Shown: positions 47,166-55,343 of the stretch, piece by piece
How positions within the stretch are numbered: the stretch's first letter is position 1
Layout of the letters: the number at the start of each line of letters is the position of its first letter
Source: Prado023 sp963753075
GTDB lineage: Bacteria > Actinomycetota > Actinomycetes > S36-B12 > CAIYMF01
Assembly (NCBI GenBank): GCA_963753075.1
Contig: CAVWAR010000012.1
Span: 186,001 to 250,000, forward strand
Direction of reading: 5' to 3'
Length of the DNA stretch: 64,000 nt
Notes under the pieces: model-generated
Databases searched by the model: none
Told to the model about the DNA's origin: nothing
The model's input: only the letters and a program-made list of their open reading frames with translations
Program-made: the position numbers and the translations under genes

Positions 47166-47564
47166 GGAACATCCCTTCCCGTGATGGCCGATGGAGGCTC
47201 CAAAGTAGGACTTCTACCGCGCCGTGTCGATCTCCAGAGCGATCCCTCGCGGCCGGCGCACTGCCATGGCAGGGCCTCGGCCGCTCATCGCAGGCTCCCT
47301 CCACCCCAGGGCGGTCGCCCACGAGTAGAAGGTGATCCACCAGCCGTCGGCACTATCGCCGGACCTTCCGCGGCGCCGCTGACGAAGCCGAGATCGGCCG
47401 CAGCATCGATGCCATGCACCCCACGATCGACACCTGGGGCGGCTGAACCCATGGCTCGGTGATTTGCACGCGAGCCGCACGGCCGCAGGGCAGCTCACCA
47501 GGGCGGTGACACCCCGGATGGTTCTGGTCCAGGGGCCCAACGGCACCCGGATTCGGCCAGCAGG
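47166..47564. other. Gene-poor gap
   Basis: There is no complete gene. On the plus strand 47336-47446 an open stretch ends with FRGAADEAEIGRSIDAMHPT and a stop; it reads like the tail of a real protein but has no start and no recognisable domain. The rest holds only the leader of the lipoprotein gene. Confidence 0.35.
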
Positions 47565-47978
47565 TCAGCAGCTGCCGGTCAGGAACGCTGCGAACTCCGG
47601 TTGTGTGGGAAGCGAGCCGGGGTCCCCGGCGCCTGAGTAGGCCGCCCAGGCCGCCGTTGGGTCAGCGCCGAACTGTGCGCACGCCTCGGCTTGCCCGGCG
47701 GGGGGCGTCAGCTCCCAGGCCATGGCCAGCAGGCTCGCGCCGACCGACATCGCTGGAGTGGTCTCGGTGACTTCCGATGTCCGGGCTGCGGTGGCGGTCT
47801 TCGCCGCTGCGTCGGCCGTGGACAGCAGCACGAGGGCGAGGACGGTCGCAGCGGCAGCCACGATTGTCGCGAACACCATCCAGGACCGGTGGGTGATGGC
47901 GTGTGTGGGTGCCGCAGCGTCGGCTGGCGCCGAGGCGCCCGGTTCGGCGACGGTGGTCTCGCCAGTGGTCGAAGTCAT
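47565..47978 (-). CDS. Single-pass membrane or exported protein of unknown function
   Basis: A 137-residue protein. A polar N-terminus (MTSTTGETTVAEPGASAPAD) precedes one transmembrane helix (WMVFATIVAAAATVLALVLL). The external part has two Cys (EACAQFG and the final GSC) that may pair. The C-terminal QAEACAQFGADPTAAWAAYS segment suggests a small folded domain. No family is recognised. It sits alone inside the accessory patch. Confidence 0.65.
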   Translation of the reverse strand: MTSTTGETTVAEPGASAPADAAAPTHAITHRSWMVFATIVAAAATVLALVLLSTADAAAKTATAARTSEVTETTPAMSVGASLLAMAWELTPPAGQAEACAQFGADPTAAWAAYSGAGDPGSLPTQPEFAAFLTGSC

Positions 47979-48063
47979 TCCTGTTCCGTCCGATTGGGGA
48001 TCTCCGGTGAAAGGTTGCCTGATCGCCGGTGCTGGCAGAGCCACCGTTGGTCCCGAGGCTGGG

Positions 48064-48120
48064 GGTCATCCGGCGCGCCTGATACGGACCATTCACCCCC
48101 CGGCGGTGCCGGACCACACC
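48064..48120 (+). repeat. Decayed copy of the 5' end of trmB
   Basis: By eye about 46 of 57 bases match 48341-48397, codons 4-22 of trmB, with one single-base gap. Translated, it gives HPARLIRTIHPPAVPDHTTR against HPSRPIRTFHPRRSRTTP. It has no start codon and the similarity fades after ~60 bases. Confidence 0.55.
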
Positions 48121-48330
48121 ACAAGGGGAGCTGCCCTCGCCCTGCGCGTGGCGGCACACGTTGGCGTGGTGCGCTGGCCCGGCGTGCACTCGTGGCTGGC
48201 GCGCAGGTCCCTCTCTCTGCCAATCTGGCTACCACGGTTGCTGATGCAACCCGTTCGTCCATCCGGTGGAGGTGTCGGGTGCAGCGCTGGTCGGCATCCT
48301 TGTGCTTCGGCAGGATTGCGGTCGCACGCG

Positions 48331-49005
48331 ATGTCTGAGCGTCATCCATCGCGCCCGATCCGGACGTTTCACCCGCGGCGGAGTCGGACCACCCCGTCCG
48401 CGGCGTCGGCGCTGACCCGACTGCTGCCCGGATGGGGCATCGAGGTCGCGACGGCTCCGGCCGACCTCGGCGGCGAGTTCCACCCGCCCCGGCCGGTTGT
48501 GCTCGAGATCGGGTCCGGCATGGGGGAGGCCACCCTCGCGATGGCCAAAGCGGACCCCGACACGGGAATCGTTGCCGTGGACGTGCACACGCCGGGGATC
48601 GGCGCGCTGCTCGCCGCTGCGGAGCGAGGGTCGCTGGGCAACGTGCGGGTGTGCATCGGTGACGCTGTTGAGCTCATGGATCGCCTCGCCCCGGGTTCGC
48701 TGGCGGGAATCCGCGCCTACTTCCCCGACCCGTGGCCGAAGGTCCGCCATCACAAGCGGCGGCTGATCCAGCCTGCTCTTGTCCGTCGCGCTGCCGAGCT
48801 CCTGTCTGTCGGTGGGACCTTGCACGTGGCAACCGACATCCAGGACTACGCCCTTCAGATGCTCGACGTCTGCTCCGCCGAGCCCACCCTGGACGTCGGT
48901 GCGGGGCTCGTGCCGCGCCCTGACTGGCGGCCCGTCACCGGCTACGAGCGACGTGGGTTGGCGGCGGGGCGTCCGAGCGTCGACCTCATCGCCACGCGGA
49001 TCTGA
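48331..49005 (+). CDS. trmB: tRNA (guanine-46-N7)-methyltransferase
   Basis: A 224-residue SAM-dependent methyltransferase making m7G46 in tRNA. Motifs are VVLEIGSGMGEATLAMAKAD (SAM site), VAVDVHTPGIGALLA, YFPDPWPKVRHHKRRLIQP (TrmB signature), and the C-terminal TGYERRG. The N-terminal RPIRTFHPRRSR is the family's normal basic start. The ATG is at 48331. It converges with the next gene, nine bases away. Confidence 0.93.
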   Translation: MSERHPSRPIRTFHPRRSRTTPSAASALTRLLPGWGIEVATAPADLGGEFHPPRPVVLEIGSGMGEATLAMAKADPDTGIVAVDVHTPGIGALLAAAERGSLGNVRVCIGDAVELMDRLAPGSLAGIRAYFPDPWPKVRHHKRRLIQPALVRRAAELLSVGGTLHVATDIQDYALQMLDVCSAEPTLDVGAGLVPRPDWRPVTGYERRGLAAGRPSVDLIATRI

Positions 49006-49014
49006 CGGTCCGGG

Positions 49015-49686
49015 TCAGCGCACGATCCGCAGGTTGAACATCGGGTCGCCCAGAGCGCCCATCGCCCTGAGCCAAAGCGGAAGCCACATCTCTGGGCCGC
49101 GGGCCGTGGTGATGTCGCCGAGATCGAGGATGTCGTTCCAGCCGAACTCGCGAAGCAGGCCATCGACGATGGCCTTCGCGCCGGCGTCGTCGCCCGACAG
49201 GAAGACCGTCGTGGGCTCCGAGAGCCGACCGGGGTTGGTCATCAGCGCCGCGTTGAGTGTGTTCAGGGTCTTGACCACGCGGGCATCCGGGAAGGAGCGC
49301 TGGACCAACTCAGCCAAGGAGTCGGTGTTCGACACAGAGAGCGTCGGCGGGAACCCGTTCGAGCTGTCCAGGGGGTTCGACACGTCGATCAGGACCTTCC
49401 CGGACAGGTTCACAGCCCCTGCCTGGGTGAGCGCGTCCAAGGTGGCTGACCCGCTGATGGCGTTCACCACCACCTCGGCTGAGCCAGCGACCGAGGGGAA
49501 GTCAGACAGGGCGACCGAGGGGTTCTGAGCGAACCAATCGGCCATCGACCCAGGCGGGCCGTCCAGCTGCCGGACCTTCGTGGTGTGCACGTCGCGGGTC
49601 CCCATGGAGACCTCATTGCCGGCGTTGGTGAAGCCCTCGGCGAGCGCGCGGCCCACCATGCCGGTGCCCAGGATTCCGATGCGCAT
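49015..49686 (-). CDS. NADPH-dependent F420 reductase-like / NAD(P)-binding protein
   Basis: A 223-residue Rossmann protein. The dinucleotide site is MRIGILGTGMVGRALAEGF, followed by GTRDVHTTKV and VVVNAISGSATLDAL. The later LIDVSNPLDSSNGFPPTLSV and VKTLNTLNAALM blocks match the F420-dependent NADP oxidoreductase (Fno)-like group. F420 or another acceptor cannot be decided from sequence. Upstream lies a pirin gene on the same strand, 93 bases away. Confidence 0.82.
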   Translation of the reverse strand: MRIGILGTGMVGRALAEGFTNAGNEVSMGTRDVHTTKVRQLDGPPGSMADWFAQNPSVALSDFPSVAGSAEVVVNAISGSATLDALTQAGAVNLSGKVLIDVSNPLDSSNGFPPTLSVSNTDSLAELVQRSFPDARVVKTLNTLNAALMTNPGRLSEPTTVFLSGDDAGAKAIVDGLLREFGWNDILDLGDITTARGPEMWLPLWLRAMGALGDPMFNLRIVR

Positions 49687-49779
49687 ATGACCCTCCTCTG
49701 CGGAGGCAACATCCTCGCACTGACTCGGGTCGCACGGGGGTTCGGTCGGGCCGGACGTGATCAGCCGGGAGCGATCGGC

Positions 49780-50748
49780 TCAGCCGTGGTGCGGCATGAT
49801 CGCGCCCTCGGGGACGACGCCGAGCCGACCGGCCTGGTAGTCCTCGATCGCCTTGATGACCTCGGCCTTGGTGTTCATCACGAACGGGCCGTAGGCGAAC
49901 ACTGGCTCGCGCAGCGGCTGCCCACCGAGCAGCAGCACCTCGAGTGCCGGTGTGGCCAGCTCCTGGCTCGGGGCCGCCTCAACGGTGATGTGGTCCCCGG
50001 ATCCAAGGACCGCCAGCTGGCCGCCATTGATCGGCTGGCCGTGGGCGCCGACAGTGCCGCGCCCGGACAGGACATACACCAGCGCGTTGAAGTCCGACCG
50101 CCAGGGCACCTCGATGCGCCCCCCGGGGGCCACTGTGGCGTGGACGATGGAGATGGGTGACTGGCTGCGGCCCGGCCCGGTGTGACCGGCGACGGTCCCA
50201 GCCAGGATCCGCAGGAGGGCCCCTCCGTCGGCGCTGGAGGCCAGCGTGATGTCGCCACCCTCGAGCGGCTGATAGGCGGGGGGCAGGAACTTCTTGGCGG
50301 CTGGCAGGTTGATCCAGAGCTGTATCCCGTGGAACAGGCCGCCGGACACAACCAGGGACTCGGGCGGGGTCTCGATGTGCAGGATGCCTGCGCCGGCGGT
50401 CATGTACTGGGTGCCGCCGTTGGCGATGATCCCGCCGCCGCCGTGCGAGTCCTGATGGATGAACGTGCCGTCCATCAGGTAGGTGAACGTCTCGAAGCCG
50501 CGGTGCGGGTGCCAGTCGGTGCCCCGGGGCTCACCGACGCCGTACTCGACCTCGCCCATCTGGTCCATGTGGACGAACGGATCGAGCGCGGCCTTGTCGA
50601 CTCCCGCGAAGGCCCGGCGCACCGGGAAGCCCTCGCCCTCGAAGCCGCGCGGGGCTGTTGTGACGGCGCGCACGGTGCGCGACCGGGTGCCGGGCTCCGG
50701 GGCGTCGATGCGCGGCAGGGTCATGGTGTCGGCGGTCACGGCGGGCAT
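49780..50748 (-). CDS. Pirin family protein
   Basis: A 322-residue bicupin of the pirin family. The metal site is in TDWHPHRGFETFTYLMDG (two His) with HIETPP (His, Glu) later. The N-terminal cupin is complete, and the C-terminal pirin domain ends in FAYGPFVMNTKAEVIKAIED. Bacterial pirins are quercetinase-like or act as redox sensors; the role here is unknown. AGGAGACACC precedes the ATG. A palindrome in the promoter suggests repression by a nearby regulator. Confidence 0.9.
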   Translation of the reverse strand: MPAVTADTMTLPRIDAPEPGTRSRTVRAVTTAPRGFEGEGFPVRRAFAGVDKAALDPFVHMDQMGEVEYGVGEPRGTDWHPHRGFETFTYLMDGTFIHQDSHGGGGIIANGGTQYMTAGAGILHIETPPESLVVSGGLFHGIQLWINLPAAKKFLPPAYQPLEGGDITLASSADGGALLRILAGTVAGHTGPGRSQSPISIVHATVAPGGRIEVPWRSDFNALVYVLSGRGTVGAHGQPINGGQLAVLGSGDHITVEAAPSQELATPALEVLLLGGQPLREPVFAYGPFVMNTKAEVIKAIEDYQAGRLGVVPEGAIMPHHG

Positions 50749-50760
50749 GGTGTCTCCTCA

Positions 50761-50785
50761 AGTTGTTGTACAAGATTCAACTATA
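50761..50785 (-). promoter_or_regulatory. Promoter/operator of the pirin gene
   Basis: AGTTG and CAACT half-sites (50761-50765, 50778-50782) flank a TTGTACAA core. On the minus strand TATAGT (complement of 50780-50785) could be the -10. The overlap suggests a repressor-controlled promoter, perhaps by a MarR/HxlR-type protein. Confidence 0.35.
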
Positions 50786-50878
50786 TGAGCAGTTGATCCA
50801 TTCCGCCAGCCTGTGGAGGAGTCCCGTTGGCGGCGGGAGGTGGCCATCGCGGGCGACCTGACGCCCGGTGAGGTGCGG

Positions 50879-51475
50879 TCAGTTCGCGTACGTGTAGATC
50901 GATGGCGTCGTGGACAGCGTGACCACCGAGGCGGCCTTCCGCAGAGCCTTGCGGTTCACCGACCAGATGCCCGCCGACACGGCCATGGTCGCCACCGACT
51001 GCTCGTCCTTGCGGCGTGCGAGTGGGCCGAAGGCCGCATCCGAGCCGAGGACGACCATCCCGGCGGCACCGCCGATCGCCACCTGGCTAGCGATGATCCG
51101 CCCGATCTCCATCCCTGGCCGCCCGGCCCGCCTGCTGTGGGTGATCAGGCGCTGGCCGAGCATCCCGGCGACGATGATCGCGGCGTTTCCGGCCAGGAGG
51201 ATCCGCTTGCGGGCGGCAATCTGCTCCGCGGTGACCGGCTTGCCGCCCAGGACCCGGTCGGCCACCTCCTCGATCCCGCGCTGGGGGAGGACAGTGAGGG
51301 CGATGTACAGCGATCTGTTGAGTCCCCCGAGCGCCACGTTGGCCAGGGGCACCTTCTTGACGTCCCGCGCGACCTCCGGGTGGTAGGGGCCGCTGGCGGC
51401 CACCAGGACGGCTGATCGTCGCGCTATCCCGAGACCTGGCTGATTCTTGAGCAGGTCGTTGATCCGGTCGGACAT
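50879..51475 (-). CDS. Conserved protein of unknown function with two membrane-like segments
   Basis: A 198-residue protein starting MSDRINDLLKNQPGLGIARR. Two hydrophobic stretches are visible: RILLAGNAAIIVAGMLGQRL and IIASQVAIGGAAGMVVLGSD, plus NRSLYIALTVLP. The end is VVTLSTTPSIYTYAN. No family is recognised. It is divergent from mutY. Codon use is normal. Confidence 0.65.
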   Translation of the reverse strand: MSDRINDLLKNQPGLGIARRSAVLVAASGPYHPEVARDVKKVPLANVALGGLNRSLYIALTVLPQRGIEEVADRVLGGKPVTAEQIAARKRILLAGNAAIIVAGMLGQRLITHSRRAGRPGMEIGRIIASQVAIGGAAGMVVLGSDAAFGPLARRKDEQSVATMAVSAGIWSVNRKALRKAASVVTLSTTPSIYTYAN

Positions 51476-51556
51476 GACGTGCCTCCTGGCGCGTTGGGTG
51501 CGTCGAGTATCGCGCGCGCGAGCCTCTGCGTGCAGCACCACCCCGCAACGCTGAGA

Positions 51557-52498
51557 ATGGGGCGCATGCTACGCCTCGGTGATTCGGCAGCCGCCGCAGA
51601 TCCGTGGAACGCGACTCGGGATGCCAGCGCCCTGCACCAGCGGGTGAGCGGCTGGTTCCACGAGCACCGTCGGGACCTCCCCTGGCGGGCGCCCGATCGG
51701 ACCGCGTGGGGCGTTCTGGTCAGCGAGATCATGCTGCAGCAGACCCCGGTGGCGCGCGTCGTGCCCGCGTGGACGGCGTGGATGGCACGCTGGCCGGAGC
51801 CGGCCGATCTTGCTGTGGAGGTTCCCGGTGAGGCGGTTCGGCAGTGGGATCGCCTCGGGTACCCGAGGCGCGCGCTGAACCTGCACGCGGCCGCAGTGGC
51901 GATCGTCGACCAGCACTCTGGGCGGGTCCCCGAGGCGGACGTGGACCTGCGGGCGCTGCCGGGTGTCGGGGAGTACACGGCGGCCGCGTTGCGTGCCTTC
52001 GCGTTCGGGCGGCGCTCGGTGGTGCTGGACACGAACGTCCGTCGGGTGCTAGTCCGGCTGGTGGGCGGCGCCGAATACCCGACCCCGAGCCTGACCGCGG
52101 CCGAGCGCACTCGCGCCGCAGAGCTCGTGCCGGACGACGACGCCGAGGCGGCGCACTGGTCGGCGGGGGTCATGGAGCTCGGTGCGCTGGTGTGCACGGC
52201 CAGGGCGCCGCGCTGCCCTGAGTGTCCCGTGCGCACCAAGTGTGCCTGGCTGCTTGCCGGCCAGCCGCAGTACGAGGGGCCGCCCCGGCGCATCCAGCGG
52301 TTCGCTGGGACCGACCGGCAGGTGCGCGGTCAGATCATGGCGGTGCTGCGCGACGCCGATGGGCCTGTCGGCCGTTCGGCGATCGAGGCCGCGTGGGGGG
52401 AGCCGATCCAGCGGGAGCGCGCGCTCGACGGGCTGGTCGCCGATGGCCTGGTCGAGCCGGTGGGGGAGGCTGACTTCAGCCTGCCGACGCGCCACTAG
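51557..52498 (+). CDS. mutY: Adenine DNA glycosylase MutY
   Basis: A 313-residue base-excision repair enzyme removing A opposite 8-oxoG. The HhH-GPD fold shows WGVLVSEIMLQQTPVARV (with the catalytic Glu), LPGVGEYTAAALRAFAF, VLDTNVRRVL (Asp), and the [4Fe-4S] loop CTARAPRCPECPVRTKC. It lacks the C-terminal NUDIX-like 8-oxoG recognition domain of the long form, as in many actinobacteria. ATG codons at 51557 and 51566 are possible. The stop overlaps the end of the convergent ArsR-type gene by four bases. Confidence 0.92.
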   Translation: MGRMLRLGDSAAAADPWNATRDASALHQRVSGWFHEHRRDLPWRAPDRTAWGVLVSEIMLQQTPVARVVPAWTAWMARWPEPADLAVEVPGEAVRQWDRLGYPRRALNLHAAAVAIVDQHSGRVPEADVDLRALPGVGEYTAAALRAFAFGRRSVVLDTNVRRVLVRLVGGAEYPTPSLTAAERTRAAELVPDDDAEAAHWSAGVMELGALVCTARAPRCPECPVRTKCAWLLAGQPQYEGPPRRIQRFAGTDRQVRGQIMAVLRDADGPVGRSAIEAAWGEPIQRERALDGLVADGLVEPVGEADFSLPTRH

Positions 52499-52839
52499 CC
52501 ACCCGGGGTGAACCGCGACCGCGCGCGGAGGTCCTGGTGGTGCTCGACTGCCTGCGTGACCAGGGCGATGATGTGCGGGTCCTCGACCCGGTAGATCTGG
52601 TGTCGTCCCTCTGGCCGGACGATGACCAGCCCGGCCAGGCGCAGCTTGGCCAGGTGCTGGCTGACGGTGGGGACGCTGGCCCCCGCAGCCTCGGCCAGCG
52701 TGGTCACGTCCTGTTCGCCCTGTGCGAGCAGCCACAGGATCCGGACCCGCGTGGGGGTGGCCAGCAGCGAGAACGTCTTCGCGGCCTCGATGAAGTCGAC
52801 CGGGTCCGGGCTGTCGGGCGGAGGCGAGGTCGAGGCCAT
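52495..52839 (-). CDS. ArsR family metal-responsive repressor
   Basis: A 114-residue winged-helix regulator. The DNA-binding helix is TLAEAAGASVPTVSQHLAKL followed by the wing RLAGLVIVRPEGRHQIYRV. The C-terminal helix carries DPHIIALVTQAVEHHQDL, where ArsR/SmtB proteins place metal-binding D/H residues (alpha-5 type). There are no Cys. The gene directly follows the P1B-type ATPase on the same strand, 61 bases away, so it probably senses the metal exported by that pump (for example Zn, Co or Ni). Confidence 0.88.
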   Translation of the reverse strand: MASTSPPPDSPDPVDFIEAAKTFSLLATPTRVRILWLLAQGEQDVTTLAEAAGASVPTVSQHLAKLRLAGLVIVRPEGRHQIYRVEDPHIIALVTQAVEHHQDLRARSRFTPGG

Positions 52840-52900
52840 CAGCCCAGATTAGCCAATGTTGCGCAAGCGGTTGAGGATCAGCAGGGGCGCGACCGGAGGT

Positions 52901-55240
52901 TCAGCCGATGAGGCTGAACAGGCCCTCCTCCTCCTGGGCATTGTGCAGACGTAGGACGCCGTAGAGCACGTATAGGGTGCGTCGGGCGTCGCTCACCGCA
53001 TCCTGCGGTTCCAGGTCCCTCGCGTCGACGAGCTGGCGCAGGCGGTGCACCTGGTGCTCGATCTCGGCATGTGTCCGGCTCAGGGCGCCGATCGGGTCCG
53101 TGCCGCCCAACGCGACAGCCATCATCGGCAGCAGCTCGCGCTCCTCCTGCCGCTCGTGCGGCAACAGCTCGCCCTCAAGTCGGGCCACCAGCTCCCGCAC
53201 CGGTGCCAGCGGATCGTCCGGGTCAGCGTGCTGCAGGTCGTCAGCGGTCCGGGCGATGTCATCCACGATCGGGCTCAGGGCCGCGTGGTCCGCGGCGATC
53301 CGCGTGAGCAGGTCGAGGTTCTCCGGGGACAGTCGTGCGGCTGCGGGAGGTCGGAACGCCCGGACCCGCAGGGCGTTGCCGATCGCGATGATGTCGATCA
53401 CCTCCTGCAGCAGGGCGCCCATCGCGGCGGGCAGGAAGCCCAGTGCCGCGGCGAGCATCGCCACCCCGGACAGGCCCATGCCGATCCACGCGCTCTGCCC
53501 GGCGATCCGGCGGGCCCGCCGCGCGATGCCGATCGCGTCACCGAGCCGGTCGATTCGGTCCACCGTCAGGACGATCCCGGCGGCCTCGGATGACGCGGTG
53601 GCGCCGCGGCCAGCCATCGCGACGCCCACGTCTGCGGCAGCGAGCGCCGGGGCGTCGTTGATGCCGTCGCCGACCATGATCACGGGTCCGCGGACGCGTT
53701 CCTCATGAACGACATTGACCTTGTCCGCCGGGGTCTGTTCCGAGCGGACCTCATCGACGCCGACCAGTCGCCCCACGCTCTCGGCGGCGTCGGCCCGGTC
53801 GCCGGTCACGAGCACCATCCGGCGCAGACCGGCGGAACGCAGGCCACGAAGCATCCGGGTGGCATCGGGGCGGATGGAGTCGGAGAAGAGCAGTGCCCCC
53901 GCCGGGGAGCCGTCGAGGGCGATCAGGATGCTCACGGATCCCTCGAGGTCCGCCTCCTGCCGGGCCCGCCGGGCCCATGCGGGGACGTCGGCATCGAGGA
54001 TCCACGGTGCCCGCCCGATCCGAACCGGCCGACCGTCGACGACGCCCTCGATCCCGTGGCCGTGGACCTCCACCACCTCGGTGGGCATCAACAGGGTGAT
54101 CCCGCGCTCCTGCGCCGCTCGCACGATCGCGCTGGCCAGCACGTGCGGGGAAGCCTGGTCAAGGCTCGCCGCGGCGGCGAGCAGGTCTTCCACGGCCACC
54201 CCGGGGGCGGTGTGCACGTTGGCCAGCTCCGGGTGCCCGACTGTCAGGGTCCCGGTCTTGTCGAAGAGAAGGACACGTCCGGCGGCGAGCTGTTCGAGGA
54301 CTTGGCCGCCCTTGACCACGACGCCGCGGCGGGCTGACTGCGAGACCCCCGAGATGATCGCGACCGGGACGGCCAGCAGCAGCGGACAGGGGGTCGCCAC
54401 CACCAGGACGGCCACGACCCGGTCCGGGTCGCCGCTGGCGAGCCACGCTGCTCCGGCGAGGATCAGGGTGAGGGGCACGAACCACCACGCCAGGCGGTCG
54501 GCGAGGCGCACGTACGGCGAGGAGTCCGCCTGGGCCGCCTGGACCAGCCGGACGACGTCGGCATAGGTGCTGTCGGCTGCCAGCGAGGTGGCCACGATGC
54601 GGACCGGGGGCCCGGCGTTGACCACGCCGCTGCGCACGGTGTCACCGGCCGCGCGGTCGACTGCCTGCGGCTCCCCCGAGAGGGCAGACTCATCGAACGA
54701 CGCGGCCTCGAGCAGGCGAGCGTCCACCGGAACGATCTCCCCGGAGCCGACATGCAGTGCCTCGCCGACCGCGACCTCGTCAACCCCGATGTCCTGGACC
54801 GCGTCACCCGAGATCCGGTGGGCGACCCTGGGGGAGCGGGCCGCCAGCAGGCTCAGTTCCCGTCTGGCGGTCGCCTCGGCCCACTGGTCCAGGACTGTTC
54901 CGGTGCCGACCATGACGGCCACCAGGGCCGCGGCCAGGTACTCCTGGGTCAGGATCGCCCCGCCGATGGCCAGCAGGGCCAGGACGTCGACCCCAGCGGA
55001 GCGCCGGACCAGCGCGGTACCGACCGCCACGGCTGAGGCGGCCAGCCCGATGAGCCCAGCGGCCAACCAGCACCCGTCCCGCAGCTGCGCGTTGTCGGTC
55101 AGTGCCCCGACCGTGCCCGCGATGAGCAGCAGCAGCGACGGCGCGAGGACGAACCACCCGCTCGAATCACGAAGGCGGTGCCGCGGTGCCTCAGCGGGGG
55201 TGCCTGTGCCGGCGGCACGGGAGTCCGGCTGCAGCTCCAT
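52901..55240 (-). CDS. P1B-5 type heavy-metal ATPase with C-terminal hemerythrin domain
   Basis: A 779-residue pump. There is no N-terminal metal-binding domain. The membrane part has the TPCP motif (residues 283-286), the phosphatase SGEP (188-191), phosphorylated Asp327 in DKTGTLT, and GDGINDAP (524-531). The P1B hallmark HP dipeptide reads SPHV (364-367), keeping His366 but not the Pro. Residues ~650-775 form a hemerythrin-like domain with His652, His695/Glu699 (HxxxE), His724 and His766/Glu770. TPCP plus hemerythrin is the pattern of P1B-5 pumps (Ni/Fe/Co, CtpD/Nia-like). The ATG at 55240 follows GGAGG; a GTG at 55252 is also open. Confidence 0.92.
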   Translation of the reverse strand: MELQPDSRAAGTGTPAEAPRHRLRDSSGWFVLAPSLLLLIAGTVGALTDNAQLRDGCWLAAGLIGLAASAVAVGTALVRRSAGVDVLALLAIGGAILTQEYLAAALVAVMVGTGTVLDQWAEATARRELSLLAARSPRVAHRISGDAVQDIGVDEVAVGEALHVGSGEIVPVDARLLEAASFDESALSGEPQAVDRAAGDTVRSGVVNAGPPVRIVATSLAADSTYADVVRLVQAAQADSSPYVRLADRLAWWFVPLTLILAGAAWLASGDPDRVVAVLVVATPCPLLLAVPVAIISGVSQSARRGVVVKGGQVLEQLAAGRVLLFDKTGTLTVGHPELANVHTAPGVAVEDLLAAAASLDQASPHVLASAIVRAAQERGITLLMPTEVVEVHGHGIEGVVDGRPVRIGRAPWILDADVPAWARRARQEADLEGSVSILIALDGSPAGALLFSDSIRPDATRMLRGLRSAGLRRMVLVTGDRADAAESVGRLVGVDEVRSEQTPADKVNVVHEERVRGPVIMVGDGINDAPALAAADVGVAMAGRGATASSEAAGIVLTVDRIDRLGDAIGIARRARRIAGQSAWIGMGLSGVAMLAAALGFLPAAMGALLQEVIDIIAIGNALRVRAFRPPAAARLSPENLDLLTRIAADHAALSPIVDDIARTADDLQHADPDDPLAPVRELVARLEGELLPHERQEERELLPMMAVALGGTDPIGALSRTHAEIEHQVHRLRQLVDARDLEPQDAVSDARRTLYVLYGVLRLHNAQEEEGLFSLIG

Positions 55241-55343
55241 CGCGACCTCCACCCGCCGTGAGCCTGCGACGGCTCGAATCCCCGACCCGCAACACCTGCA
55301 TGATTACGTTACTACGCAAGTGTGGGGTTGGGAACCCGATCTG

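Noticed and set aside
43199..49000. Second attachment site (copy of the tRNA-Asn 3' end)
   Set aside because: I looked for GGTTCGAGTCC or TCCAGATGGGGG downstream and saw none; the far end of the element may be lost.
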